Positions 16,012 through 23,690 of a stretch of DNA of 23,767 nt are shown here, one piece after another. The stretch comes from CAYVGO01 sp964450725 (GTDB taxonomy: Bacteria > Bacteroidota > Bacteroidia > Bacteroidales > UBA932), in contig CAYVGO010000035.1 in NCBI GenBank assembly GCA_964450725.1, positions 1 through 23,767 of the forward strand, given 5' to 3'. The translations under genes were made by a program, and so were the position numbers. The notes below the pieces were generated by a model that worked only from the letters and a program-made list of their open reading frames with translations, did no database searches and had not been told where the DNA came from. Each line of letters begins with the position of its first letter. Within the stretch, counting starts at the first letter, position 1.

Positions 16012-17103
16012 CTACCCTATAATATATTTACTGAAAGGTAATTTTTTTATACACCATATCAGTAGTGCAGAAGCGGCAAAAGCTATAAGAGCAATGAGCG
16101 GTATTTGAAAATAAGGAGTAGTTGGAATGTAAGAAGTAATAAAACCGTGCACTACTTTCACTATAAAGAAATGAGATAAATAAATCCCGAAAGTAAGAGA
16201 AGATAGTTGAGTGAAGAAGTTAGGCGACTTTATATTTTCACATTTCATTTTTTGTATAATCATAAAGATTGCCAAAGTCATCAGAGCAACATTAAGACCA
16301 TTAAAAGACCAAATGATTTCGAGGTAAGCAAAATGTTCCGGAAATCGACGGTGTATTTCATCAAACCCCCAAAATGTTGTTGCATAACCAACAACAAACA
16401 TTGGAAGTGCCCATAACAATGTCTTTTTCCAAGTCATATTTAACGGATATTTCACCAAATAATGAGCAAGAAGCACATAGCCTAAAAATCCTGAAAAGTA
16501 GTAAAATGTACCGAAGGTATTCCAACCGCATTCTCCGAATATACCCATATTGTCATAATTTCCGACATACCCAACCATAGGGAGCAAGAACTGCAACATA
16601 GGAAGCAGTAATGTAAATCCCCAAATGAGTAAAAATATTTTCAGTTCCTTACGTGTTGCTTTTTCTACCCAAGCCGATATTATTGGCAGCATTAAATATA
16701 TTCCGACAAGCATGTATAAATACCAAAGTGGAATGGTTGTATAATTAAAGTTTATAGGAAAAGAAATTATATTATAACATACATCTTTGGCATTTATCGT
16801 TCCATAAATCCAATAAAAGAAAGGAGTAATCAAACTCCAAATGATGAGAGGAAAAAGAATTCTGCCAAGTCTTTTTTTGTAGAACTGAGTCATTGTTGTT
16901 TTCACCGGTAACAATAAAACTCCGCTAATCATCACAAAAAGCGGAACAGAAGCACGCACGGCGCTTCCCCATCCGGCACCACTAAGAAAAGCAATTCTGT
17001 TTGTTCCTAACATTTCAACAAAAAAGTCGCAACTGTGAGAAATGACCACCATAAAACAAGCCACGACTCTGAGAATATCAATCCAAATGATTTGTTTTTG
17101 CAT
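16012..17103 (-). CDS. Membrane acyltransferase, acyltransferase-3 family (OafA/YrhL-like)
   Basis: 363 aa with about ten hydrophobic helices. The N-terminus IWIDILRVVACFMVVISHSCDFF has the family pattern with a His at the end of the first helix (usually catalytic), and SVPLFVMISGVLLLP and FYKKRLGRILFPLIIWSL follow as in acyltransferase-3 proteins. These enzymes transfer acetyl or other acyl groups to polysaccharides, O-antigen or membrane sugars. No glycan genes are adjacent, so the substrate is unknown. Same strand as the SpoU gene, 113 nt downstream of it, so it could be read from the same transcript. Confidence 0.85.
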   Translation of the reverse strand: MQKQIIWIDILRVVACFMVVISHSCDFFVEMLGTNRIAFLSGAGWGSAVRASVPLFVMISGVLLLPVKTTMTQFYKKRLGRILFPLIIWSLITPFFYWIYGTINAKDVCYNIISFPINFNYTTIPLWYLYMLVGIYLMLPIISAWVEKATRKELKIFLLIWGFTLLLPMLQFLLPMVGYVGNYDNMGIFGECGWNTFGTFYYFSGFLGYVLLAHYLVKYPLNMTWKKTLLWALPMFVVGYATTFWGFDEIHRRFPEHFAYLEIIWSFNGLNVALMTLAIFMIIQKMKCENIKSPNFFTQLSSLTFGIYLSHFFIVKVVHGFITSYIPTTPYFQIPLIALIAFAASALLIWCIKKLPFSKYIIG

Positions 17104-17216
17104 AAGAATAAGTATTTTAAATTAGAAATTAATGGTTAGAGTTTATTTCCCAAAATGGGTTACTAAAGTTTTGAGGAACAACATAGAAATAAAGTTTCCT
17201 CCCAAGACCTTTCCCT

Positions 17217-17753
17217 CTATATTTTACATTTTACCCTTCCCTCATAGTGCCACAAAACAATTCCAACAGTAACAGAAACATTAAAAGAATGTTTTGTTCC
17301 TCGCTGCGGAATTTCCACAGCAATATCTACCAAATCTAAAACATTTTGATCAACACCATTGACTTCATTGCCCAATACAAAAGCGTATTTTTGTTTCTCA
17401 GACACAGCAAAATCTTGTAAATATGTACTATTTTCTACCTGTTCGACAGCCACAATTTGAAAGCCTTGTTGTTTCAAAATTGTAATAGCGTCAACAGTAC
17501 TTTTTACGTATTCCCATGCAACACTTTCCTCTGCTCCCAATGCAGATTTTCGGATTTCTGGATGTGGAGGCGAAGCCGTAATTCCGCATAAAAATACTTT
17601 TTCAATACCAAATCCGTCTGCGGTACGTAATGTTGAACCTACATTGTGAGCACTTCGAATATTGTCTAAAACAATCACCACGGGGATTTTGTCCATTACT
17701 TTAAATTCTTCAACGGTTTTACGTTGCAAGTCTGCCATAGAAAGTTTTTGCAT
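17217..17753 (-). CDS. TrmH/SpoU-family RNA 2'-O-methyltransferase
   Basis: 178 aa from the ATG at 17753, which overlaps the preceding stop as TAATG; an in-frame TTG at 17762 adds three residues and is less likely. SPOUT knot motifs: NIRSAHNVGSTLRTADGFG (motif 1), FVLGNEVNGVD (motif 2) and VEIPQRGTKHSFNVSVTVGIVLW (motif 3, Ser-Phe-Asn-Val in place of the usual Ser-Leu-Asn-Val). It methylates a ribose 2'-OH of tRNA or rRNA using SAM; the exact target cannot be read from the sequence. It has no N-terminal substrate-binding domain, like short TrmH-type members. Confidence 0.88.
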   Translation of the reverse strand: MQKLSMADLQRKTVEEFKVMDKIPVVIVLDNIRSAHNVGSTLRTADGFGIEKVFLCGITASPPHPEIRKSALGAEESVAWEYVKSTVDAITILKQQGFQIVAVEQVENSTYLQDFAVSEKQKYAFVLGNEVNGVDQNVLDLVDIAVEIPQRGTKHSFNVSVTVGIVLWHYEGRVKCKI

Positions 17754-17995
17754 TATGAACAATACTGAAGTAAAATATCTTTGATTTCTTTTTCCGAAGG
17801 ATTATAGCCACTTGTTATGACTTTGCCGTTAATCACAATCGCCGGAGTGTGTAAAATGCCATATTTTAATATTTGTACCATATCTCCCTCTTGTTTTACC
17901 ACAATGGAGGGATTGACTTCCTGTGCTACTTTTGTTACGGTTTTGAAAGTTGCATCACAAGAACTGCAACAATTTCCTAAAACAACAATTTCCAT
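17753..17995 (-). CDS. Small thioredoxin-fold protein (MTH895/TM0996 type, Thioredoxin_3)
   Basis: 80 aa. The N-terminus MEIVVLGNCCSSCDATFKTV gives a CxxC redox pair (Cys10 and Cys13) with an extra Cys9. YGILHTPAIVINGKVITSGYNPSEKEI has the cis-proline strand and the end typical of the small redox-active disulfide family. It starts 3 nt after the cdaA stop and its own stop overlaps the next start (TAATG), so it is translated as part of the operon. The redox partner is unknown. Confidence 0.82.
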   Translation of the reverse strand: MEIVVLGNCCSSCDATFKTVTKVAQEVNPSIVVKQEGDMVQILKYGILHTPAIVINGKVITSGYNPSEKEIKDILLQYCS

Positions 17996-17998
17996 ACA

Positions 17999-18769
17999 CT
18001 AATTTTTTATAAATATATTGTTTAATGCGGCAGACAATTCGGCTGGAGTAAGATCAAGAGTAAGTATTCCGTTTTCTGCGGTAGATATTCTTCCTGTTTG
18101 TTCTGATACTATCACCACAAAAGCATCTGTTTGTTCTGTGATACCCAATGCCGACCGATGTCTCATTCCATATTGGGGTGGCAAGTCTGTTTTTTCAGAT
18201 ACGGGCAACACACATCTTACGGCATAAATCAACTCATCTTTAATAATGATAGCACCATCATGCAAAGGAGTATTTTTTTGAAAAATAGTTTCCAGAATCC
18301 GGCTATTGGTTTGAGCATTCAATACATCACCTATTACCGCAAAATTCTTTATTGGCACTCGACGTTCTATCACCATCAAAGCACCAACTTTTTGTTCTGA
18401 CATTTTACGACAGGCCACAACAATAGAATCGACTTTAATGTTTACTTTTTTTTGCTTGGCAAAAGGCAAGAAGTCAAAAAAACCATTTCTTGCCGTCGAA
18501 TTTTCTCTGATATAAAAGAGCAATTTTCTAATTTCGGGCTGAAATAGTATCACCACTGCCAAAATTCCCATTCCCAAAAGTTGTCCTAAAACATTACTCA
18601 GTAACTCCATGTTCAATGCTTTCACGGCAATCCATGTAACATACAAAAAGATAATCGTTATTAGTACTGCAGAAGCCATTGTACCTCGCAAAAATCTATA
18701 CAAAGTATAAAATAAAACAGCAACAATAAGGATGTCTATAATGTCTATAAAGCGTATATCTATGAACAT
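17999..18769 (-). CDS. cdaA: Membrane diadenylate cyclase (c-di-AMP synthase, CdaA/DacA)
   Basis: 256 aa from the ATG at 18769 (MFIDIRFIDIIDILIVAVLFYTLYRFLRGT); an in-frame start at 18796 would add nine residues, and the choice rests on resemblance to other family N-termini. About three transmembrane helices (residues 8-25, 31-50, 58-76) precede a coiled linker and the DAC domain. Catalytic signatures are present: NTPLHDGAIII (DGA at 171-173) and GMRHRSALG (RHR at 203-205). It condenses two ATP into c-di-AMP, a messenger for turgor, potassium and envelope control. It heads a compact unit with the thioredoxin-like and SpoU genes. No CdaR (YbbR-like) gene is adjacent. Confidence 0.93.
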   Translation of the reverse strand: MFIDIRFIDIIDILIVAVLFYTLYRFLRGTMASAVLITIIFLYVTWIAVKALNMELLSNVLGQLLGMGILAVVILFQPEIRKLLFYIRENSTARNGFFDFLPFAKQKKVNIKVDSIVVACRKMSEQKVGALMVIERRVPIKNFAVIGDVLNAQTNSRILETIFQKNTPLHDGAIIIKDELIYAVRCVLPVSEKTDLPPQYGMRHRSALGITEQTDAFVVIVSEQTGRISTAENGILTLDLTPAELSAALNNIFIKN

Positions 18770-18890
18770 AAATGAAAGATTAAAGATTAAGGACAAAAGG
18801 GATAAACAAATAATGAATTACAGAGATTATTGTCTGTTGGAGAGAAAAATAGAACCGTTTTTCATCATAAAAGCTTGTTTTTCTTTTAAA

Positions 18891-20066
18891 CTAATACAAA
18901 AAGTTTCCAAACGGGTATCTTCCTGCATCAATTTCTGCCACCATTTTATAGATGTCAGTTCGTAATTTATCAATATTTACTTTCTGTTTGGCCGAAATAA
19001 AAATACATGGAGCAGCACCTTTTGCCATCCAACTTTTTTTAAGGTCTTCCAAAGAATAATTGTCTTGAGTTACAGGCGTTAAATCGTCCTCTTCTTTTGG
19101 TGTATAAGTGTAAGTATCTATTTTATTAAAGACAACATAAATCGGTTTGTTATGGACATCTATCTCTTGTAATGTTTGTTGTACAATATTCATTTGTTCC
19201 TCAAAATTTTCATGAGAAATATCTACGACATGTATCAAAATATCGGCTTCACGTACTTCATCTAAGGTTGATTTGAAGGATTCTATCAGTTGTGTAGGGA
19301 GTTTCCGAATAAATCCTACAGTATCGCTTAACAAAAAAGGTAAGTTACCCAGCACTACTTTTCTGACAGTAGTATCTAAAGTGGCAAAGAGTTTATTTTC
19401 TGCAAAAACATCACTTTTACTTAACAGATTCATGATTGTACTTTTACCTACATTAGTGTATCCCACCAATGCAATTCTTGTCAAACTTCCACGATTACTG
19501 CGTTGCTGGGTCATTTGCTTGTCAATTTTAGCCAAGTCAAGTTTCAGTTTAGCAATTCTTCCCTGGACAATACGTCGGTCGCTTTCTATCTGTAACTCTC
19601 CCGACCCACCTCGAGTTCCTGTCCCTCCTCTTTGTCTTTCAAGGTGAGTCCACATTCTTCGCAGTCTGGGTAACATATACTGACATTGTGCCAGTTCTAC
19701 CTGAATTTTAGAGTAGGCAGTACGGGCTCTCATGGCAAAAATATCCAGAATAAGGTTGGTTCTGTCTAAAATCTCACACTGCAACTCTTTTTCAATATTT
19801 CGTAATTGTGAAGGGGAGAGTTCGTCATCAAAGACAATGAGTTTTATCTCTTTTTCGATGATATAAGACTTGATTTCAGCTAATTTTCCTGCGCCTACAA
19901 AAGTATTGTTATGGGGTTTATCTAACCGTTGAGTAAATCTTTTTACTGATTCTATACCGGCTGTGGTGGCTAAAAATTCAAGTTCATCAAGATATTCTTT
20001 CGATTGTTTTTCTGATTGTTGTAAGGTAATCAACCCTACTAAAACGGCTTGGGTGATGTTGGACAT
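18891..20066 (-). CDS. hflX: GTPase HflX
   Basis: 391 aa. Ribosome-associated GTPase that splits stalled or stressed 70S ribosomes. The N-terminal HflX domain (about 25-130, with NTFVGAGKL and FDDELSPSQLRNIE) is followed by a basic coiled-coil and a Gly-rich stretch (RQRGGTGTRGGSGE, about 144-157). The G domain has P-loop GYTNVGKST (202-210), ATLDTT, DTVGFI, NKID and ISAKQ. It starts on the stop of the preceding gene (TAATG), so translational coupling is likely. The stop lies about 120 nt before cdaA, with no visible terminator, so read-through into cdaA is possible. Confidence 0.95.
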   Translation of the reverse strand: MSNITQAVLVGLITLQQSEKQSKEYLDELEFLATTAGIESVKRFTQRLDKPHNNTFVGAGKLAEIKSYIIEKEIKLIVFDDELSPSQLRNIEKELQCEILDRTNLILDIFAMRARTAYSKIQVELAQCQYMLPRLRRMWTHLERQRGGTGTRGGSGELQIESDRRIVQGRIAKLKLDLAKIDKQMTQQRSNRGSLTRIALVGYTNVGKSTIMNLLSKSDVFAENKLFATLDTTVRKVVLGNLPFLLSDTVGFIRKLPTQLIESFKSTLDEVREADILIHVVDISHENFEEQMNIVQQTLQEIDVHNKPIYVVFNKIDTYTYTPKEEDDLTPVTQDNYSLEDLKKSWMAKGAAPCIFISAKQKVNIDKLRTDIYKMVAEIDAGRYPFGNFLY

Positions 20067-21322
20067 TATTCTTTTTTAAGTTGTTTCACTATTTTTTCTA
20101 CGGCTTGGGTCATTGAACTTTCGGGATCAATAATATTGTAGGCTTCCCAGAAATTAACATCAGTAAAGTTTTGAATTTGTTCATTCAAGATGTCCGATGA
20201 TTTTACTCTCTCTTTGTAGGGAATTCTTTTGTAGGTTTCTATGTGGTGGTCTGTAATGGCCATTTCTGAAACGATAGTATACTTAGAAGCAAACAACCGC
20301 TTATCCCACTTACACCTGAAAACCATCTGAGAACGAAAATAGTGATAGTAATATTTTCCGTCATATTCTCGATAATTAACTTCAAAGTTTACTTCCTTCA
20401 GATTAATTTTCATACCGAAAGGTTTTCTTGAAATAAAAAGGTGGGTAGGGTCTTGACGTTTTGATATATCGAAAGTAAAATGAATTTTAATGATTGCGTA
20501 ATTCTGAGCATCAACAAACACCTCTCCTCGAGGAATGTTATAGTTTTTATATTGCGATTTTACGGCAAAGCCTACCACGTAAATTTTACGACCGTTCATC
20601 ATCTGTGGTTCTAATAGAGAAAAGTCATAGTGTTGGGTAAGCGGAAAGTAAAAGAAATTTTTAATATCTTTTACAATATCGGCAGAAATGGTTGACTCTA
20701 CACCTCCTTTATATTTCACAAAAATAGTATCTATCCGTTTATTATCAACTAAACTTCTACCTTTCAAAATCTTTGCATAATCTTCTCCCGCTGACGTATA
20801 ACTGGTTTTTGCCACTTCTAATACTGCTTCATTTACGCTTACATAGCGACTGTTTTTGAGTATCGCTTCGCGATAAAATCCAATCATTCCTATAGGCTTA
20901 TCAAGATAATTTTGGGGAACATTAGACATTGCCCGTTCTAATATTTCCAATGCTTTATTAGGCAACACCTCTACGGCAGAAATAGGAATAGCATCATCTT
21001 TATCGGCATTGTGAGGAGATAAGAGAAAAGTATTACGCGAACTTTCTTTGAATTTAGAGATAGGCACTTTGAGAAAATCATAGCCCAACAAGGAAAATCT
21101 CAACGTATCATCACTTCCGCTTTGAACTTTCAGCAAAAAAGTACCATCTTGGTTGGTAACAGTAGAGGTTGCTTTTCCTTCCAATTCAACCACCACCCCA
21201 TGCAACTCTTTTTTAGAAACCTTATCTTTAATTGTACCGCTATACTCTTGTGGAGTTTGTGCATAAGTAGAAATTCCTTTCACTAAAACCAAAATGAGAA
21301 AATAAACTATTTTGTTACACAT
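20066..21322 (-). CDS. Exported protein with CarboxypepD_reg-like domain, function unknown
   Basis: 418 aa. A signal peptide is visible (about 1-21, ending STYAQ). Residues about 26-100 form a CarboxypepD_reg-like Ig fold (YSGTIKDKVSKKELHGVVVELEGKATSTVTNQDGTFLLKV, then LRFSLLGYDFLKVPI). The rest is a beta-rich domain with many Tyr and Phe (FYREAILKNSRYVSVNEAVLEV, RGEVFVDAQNYAIIKIHFTFD) of a kind found in Bacteroidetes periplasmic or outer-membrane proteins. No enzymatic motif was recognised. It is the first gene of a unit continuing into hflX with a 1-nt overlap. Only the N-terminal domain is assigned with confidence. Confidence 0.75.
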   Translation of the reverse strand: MCNKIVYFLILVLVKGISTYAQTPQEYSGTIKDKVSKKELHGVVVELEGKATSTVTNQDGTFLLKVQSGSDDTLRFSLLGYDFLKVPISKFKESSRNTFLLSPHNADKDDAIPISAVEVLPNKALEILERAMSNVPQNYLDKPIGMIGFYREAILKNSRYVSVNEAVLEVAKTSYTSAGEDYAKILKGRSLVDNKRIDTIFVKYKGGVESTISADIVKDIKNFFYFPLTQHYDFSLLEPQMMNGRKIYVVGFAVKSQYKNYNIPRGEVFVDAQNYAIIKIHFTFDISKRQDPTHLFISRKPFGMKINLKEVNFEVNYREYDGKYYYHYFRSQMVFRCKWDKRLFASKYTIVSEMAITDHHIETYKRIPYKERVKSSDILNEQIQNFTDVNFWEAYNIIDPESSMTQAVEKIVKQLKKE

Positions 21323-21348
21323 AATATAATGCGTTTAAATATAATGCA

Positions 21349-21379
21349 CAAAGTTAGATTATTCGATTGATATACCAAA
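21349..21379 (-). promoter_or_regulatory. Promoter of the CarboxypepD_reg-like/hflX unit
   Basis: On the minus strand TTTG (21379-21376), 19 nt, TAACTTTG (21356-21349): exact Bacteroidetes consensus and spacing, with a leader of about 20 nt. Confidence 0.72.
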
Positions 21380-21400
21380 AAAGAAATGACTTGTGAAAAC

Positions 21401-21475
21401 CCTTTGCCTCCGCTCGGGGCTTCGCTCAGGGTACGGCAGGAGGGTGAGCGGAGTCGAACCCTCGCAATAACCGCC
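21401..21475. repeat. GC-rich palindromic (REP-like) repeat
   Basis: CTCCGCTC (21408-21415) pairs with GAGCGGAG (21446-21453). The stretch also includes GGGCTTCGCTCAGGGTACGG and GTCGAACCCTCGCAATAA. A similar CCCTCGCAATGACG string recurs at 23647-23660 near the transposase, so this looks like a dispersed intergenic repeat and not a gene; a short frame on the minus strand here is an artefact. Confidence 0.6.
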
Positions 21476-21556
21476 GCAGATGTATTTCTATTATACATTT
21501 TACATACTCGCTCTGTTAAATTGCAAAAAAGAAAGTGGTCTTAAACGGTTTTTCTC

Positions 21557-21564
21557 TACTTTTG
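21557..21564 (+). promoter_or_regulatory. -7 box upstream of the HU-like gene
   Basis: TACTTTTG fits TAnnTTTG; no good TTTG lies 19-20 nt upstream. The leader would be about 165 nt. Confidence 0.35.
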
Positions 21565-21736
21565 TAGTCGGAGTTGATAGGCTATGATCTTTTGCTGACT
21601 GACGTTTGGGGTGGGTTGACAGATAAATTGAAGTTCACAGGTTCTTTTTTCTTGGTGAGTGATACAAATAGAACTTGTTGGAGGTGCTTTTAGTCATTTT
21701 ATTTATAATATTTTTCACACTCTAAATTACAGCATT

Positions 21737-22489
21737 ATGATTAAGTTACAAGTTTCCGAAAACGCCCTCAGACCGGGTGAGTACATGTTTACTCCAAGTA
21801 CAGAAGAGAGTCTTTCTACTGAAGATATCTGCCGCCGCTCAGTCGAAAATGGCGGAAAGATAGACTACAACACCATGGTCTCTGCCGTAGCCCAGTTTCA
21901 ACGGCAGGAGCGCCGCGATATTTTAGACGGAAAAATGGTCAATACCGGTCTTTACCACGTACAGGTCAGTGCCCACGGCTCTACCCGTAGCGGAAAGCCC
22001 ATCTGGGGAGACGACAAAAGCCACTACCTTGAACCCCGCTTTACTGCCCGTTCTGACTTTAAAGACGAATTAAACCGCCAGCCAGTAGAAGTGATAGACC
22101 TCAAACAAACCGGCCCGCAAATCTTTGACCTTTACAACTACTATACACAAACCCACATTGGACACCTTGATCCGCAAGGCGTAATTCAAACCACCATCAC
22201 CCCTCACCGCAACCTCCGCATCGAAGGCATGGCCATGAGACTGATGGGTGAAGCGCCACAGACCGACTGGGGATTATTCTTTATCCCGACAGACTCAACA
22301 CAACCCGCCGTAAGAGTTGACGACATCGACATCATCAAAAACGACCCAAGCGAACTGATTGTAGTCATTCCCGGTTTACCACAGGGTGAATATCATGTAG
22401 AGATACGGACTTATAGCGACAGCAAAGGATTACGTCTTGTAAAACAGCTCCGTATAGCCCGCTTTAAGTACAGTGTAGAGATAGAATAG
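21737..22489 (+). CDS. HU-like DNA-binding protein with C-terminal Ig-like domain (Bacteroidetes type)
   Basis: 250 aa from the ATG at 21737 (MIKLQVSENALRPGEYMFTPS); a longer frame from 21659 adds 26 residues and is less likely. Residues about 20-105 resemble the HU-type DNA-binding domain of Bacteroidetes proteins (LSTEDICRRSVENGGKIDYNTMVSAVAQFQRQERRDILDGKMVNTGLYHVQVSAHG). The C-terminal half (about 150-250) resembles an Ig-like domain of the DUF4469 type (GMAMRLMGE, VVIPGLPQGEYHVEIRTY). The role is presumably chromosome-associated; the exact function is unknown. The gene is visibly richer in G+C and in C-ending codons than its neighbours, and it sits beside repeats and a transposase, which suggests transfer or amplification. 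Confidence 0.72.
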   Translation: MIKLQVSENALRPGEYMFTPSTEESLSTEDICRRSVENGGKIDYNTMVSAVAQFQRQERRDILDGKMVNTGLYHVQVSAHGSTRSGKPIWGDDKSHYLEPRFTARSDFKDELNRQPVEVIDLKQTGPQIFDLYNYYTQTHIGHLDPQGVIQTTITPHRNLRIEGMAMRLMGEAPQTDWGLFFIPTDSTQPAVRVDDIDIIKNDPSELIVVIPGLPQGEYHVEIRTYSDSKGLRLVKQLRIARFKYSVEIE

Positions 22490-22507
22490 AGTCTGTTTGT
22501 TTTTAGA

Positions 22508-22599
22508 ACAGATCGCCCCCGGTGTTAGGGGCGTACGCTCCCTAACGTTAGAGACAGGCCGCCTCCAACGTTAGGGACAGGCCGCCCCCAGTGTTATGG
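22508..22599. repeat. 23-bp repeats with GC-rich core
   Basis: Three related units: 22508-22530, 22554-22576 and 22577-22599, starting ACAG(A/G)(T/C)CGCC and ending GTTAGGG or GTTATGG; the last two are in direct tandem. Between the first two lies an inverted piece (CTCCCTAACGTTAG), giving a small palindrome. Confidence 0.75.
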
Positions 22600-22639
22600 C
22601 GGGAGGCGTTCCAAAAACAGAGTACGACAACGCATGTAG

Positions 22640-22660
22640 AGACGTATTGCATACGTCTCA
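22640..22660. repeat. Palindrome GAGACGTAT-TGC-ATACGTCTC
   Basis: A perfect 9-bp inverted repeat with a 3-nt centre, preceded by TGTA. A related GCGTCTCTACAG string follows at about 22739-22750. This resembles a widespread short palindromic intergenic repeat. Confidence 0.65.
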
Positions 22661-22683
22661 GACCCAAACCGTAACAAATGTTT

Positions 22684-22717
22684 GAATTATGAATTGTGAA
22701 TTATGAATTGTGAATTG
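22684..22717. repeat. 14-bp AT-rich tandem repeat
   Basis: GAATTATGAATTGT repeated about two and a half times. Non-coding. Confidence 0.75.
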
Positions 22718-22765
22718 AAATACACCCTGCGACAAACTGCGTCTCTACAGCAGCCGGAAACCACG

Positions 22766-22871
22766 ACAAACAAAGGCATTGGAACAGGTACTATTGCCGT
22801 CAGTTTTAACTGACGGACTAAAAAATGACTAAAGAGGAAACAAACAACAACTGGGCTTTAGCCCACAATAT
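22766..22871. repeat. REP-like unit upstream of the transposase (copy A)
   Basis: 22766-22824 is identical over 59 nt to 23426-23484. It holds hairpin CCGTCAGTT-TT-AACTGACGG (22797-22816) and then hairpin TGGGCTTTAGCCCA (22852-22865) just before the transposase start. Confidence 0.85.
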
Positions 22872-22881
22872 AAACAGCATC

Positions 22882-23313
22882 ATGAGTTATGTAAAAATTA
22901 TCTTGCATTGTGTCTGGAGTACAAAAGACAGACATCCTACTCTGGCAGAAAAGAGTCGGAGAGAAGAGTTATTTGCTCATATCTGTGCCAATGTTAAAGA
23001 AAAAGGACTGTTTGTCCTACAAGTAGGAGGTCATATTGAACATATCCATCTGTTACTGCTTTTAGGAAAAGAACAAAATATCTCTAAGGTAATCCAACTC
23101 ATTAAAGGAGAGTATGCACATTGGTATAACAAACAGCATATTGACCAGTATCTTAAATGGCAAGATGACTATTTTGCGGTGTCTGTAAGCGAAAGCCATA
23201 TTTCAAGAGTATCTGATTACATTTTAAGGCAGGAAGAACATCATAAGAAGAAAACATTTCAGGAAGAATATTGTGATTTCATAAAGGTTTATGGATTTAA
23301 CAAAGTGGGCTAA
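22882..23313 (+). CDS. REP-associated tyrosine transposase (RAYT, IS200-like TnpA, Y1_Tnp)
   Basis: 143 aa from the ATG at 22882 (MSYVKIILHCVWSTKDRHP, the usual family start); an in-frame ATG at 22825 lies inside the repeat and is less likely. The HUH metal motif is H54-I-H56 in GGHIEHIHLLL. The catalytic Tyr is most likely Tyr113 in HISRVSDYILRQEEHHKKKTFQEEY, a pattern shared with Bacteroidetes IS200-like transposases. Such enzymes cut and rejoin single-stranded DNA at hairpin ends. The gene is complete and sits among REP-like hairpins rather than having an associated tnpB, so it is more likely a RAYT than an IS200 insertion. The stop codon TAA is part of the downstream hairpin TGGGCTAAAGCCCA. 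Confidence 0.85.
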   Translation: MSYVKIILHCVWSTKDRHPTLAEKSRREELFAHICANVKEKGLFVLQVGGHIEHIHLLLLLGKEQNISKVIQLIKGEYAHWYNKQHIDQYLKWQDDYFAVSVSESHISRVSDYILRQEEHHKKKTFQEEYCDFIKVYGFNKVG

Positions 23314-23385
23314 AGCCCAATACAGAGAGAGATTGCCTTCTTAAAATCCATTTTCTAATCCGTTGGCTAAAGCCGAACGGCAATA
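23306..23385. repeat. REP-like hairpins directly downstream of the transposase
   Basis: Hairpin TGGGCTAAAGCCCA at 23306-23319 overlaps the transposase stop codon and is in opposite orientation to the upstream one. A second, degenerate hairpin CCGTTGGCTAAAGCC-G-AACGG lies at 23360-23380. Confidence 0.8.
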
Positions 23386-23425
23386 GTACCTAATACATTC
23401 GGGTATATAAGGCTATAGAATTGCA

Positions 23426-23604
23426 ACAAACAAAGGCATTGGAACAGGTACTATTGCCGTCAGTTTTAACTGACGGACTAAAAAGGACTAAAAGACAAAG
23501 AACAACAACCGGGCTTTAGCCCACAATAACATTAGGGCTAAAGCCCGCAGAGAGAGATTGCCATTCATTGTCCGTCAGTTAAAACTGACGGACTAAAAAA
23601 GGAT
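23426..23604. repeat. REP-like cluster (copy B and inverted partners)
   Basis: Copy B of the 59-nt repeat at 23426-23484, hairpin GGGCTTTAGCCC at 23511-23522, inverted hairpin GGGCTAAAGCCC at 23535-23546, and an inverted CCGTCAGTT-AA-AACTGACGG hairpin at 23572-23591. Copies alternate in orientation, as in BIME-like clusters. No gene between them. Confidence 0.8.
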
Positions 23605-23626
23605 TAAAAAGACAAAAAACAAATAC

Positions 23627-23660
23627 AGAGATTGCTTCGGGCAGAGCCCTCGCAATGACG
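23627..23660. repeat. Short palindromic repeat with GATTGCTTCGGGC
   Basis: ATTGC, TTC, GGGC, AGA, GCCC, TC, GCAAT folds as an imperfect hairpin, followed by GACGCGG. Similar to the dispersed repeat at 21401-21475. Confidence 0.6.
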
Positions 23661-23690
23661 CGGAGAGCATACACAATTCAACAGTTCAAA

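Larger units (their letters stand above)
21323..21736. other. Intergenic region with divergent promoters and a palindromic repeat
   Basis: Contains the minus-strand promoter at 21349-21379, a GC-rich palindromic repeat at about 21401-21475 and a plus-strand -7 box at 21557-21564. The remaining parts are unremarkable. Confidence 0.55.

Noticed and set aside
21307..21498. 63-residue open frame on the minus strand
   Set aside because: It runs through the palindromic repeat and the promoter of the CarboxypepD_reg-like gene, and has a low-complexity Arg/Ser-rich translation.
22882..23313. Complete IS200/IS605 insertion sequence
   Set aside because: No tnpB is present, and the hairpins around the gene are REP-like, recur in both orientations and extend beyond the gene, which fits a RAYT better.
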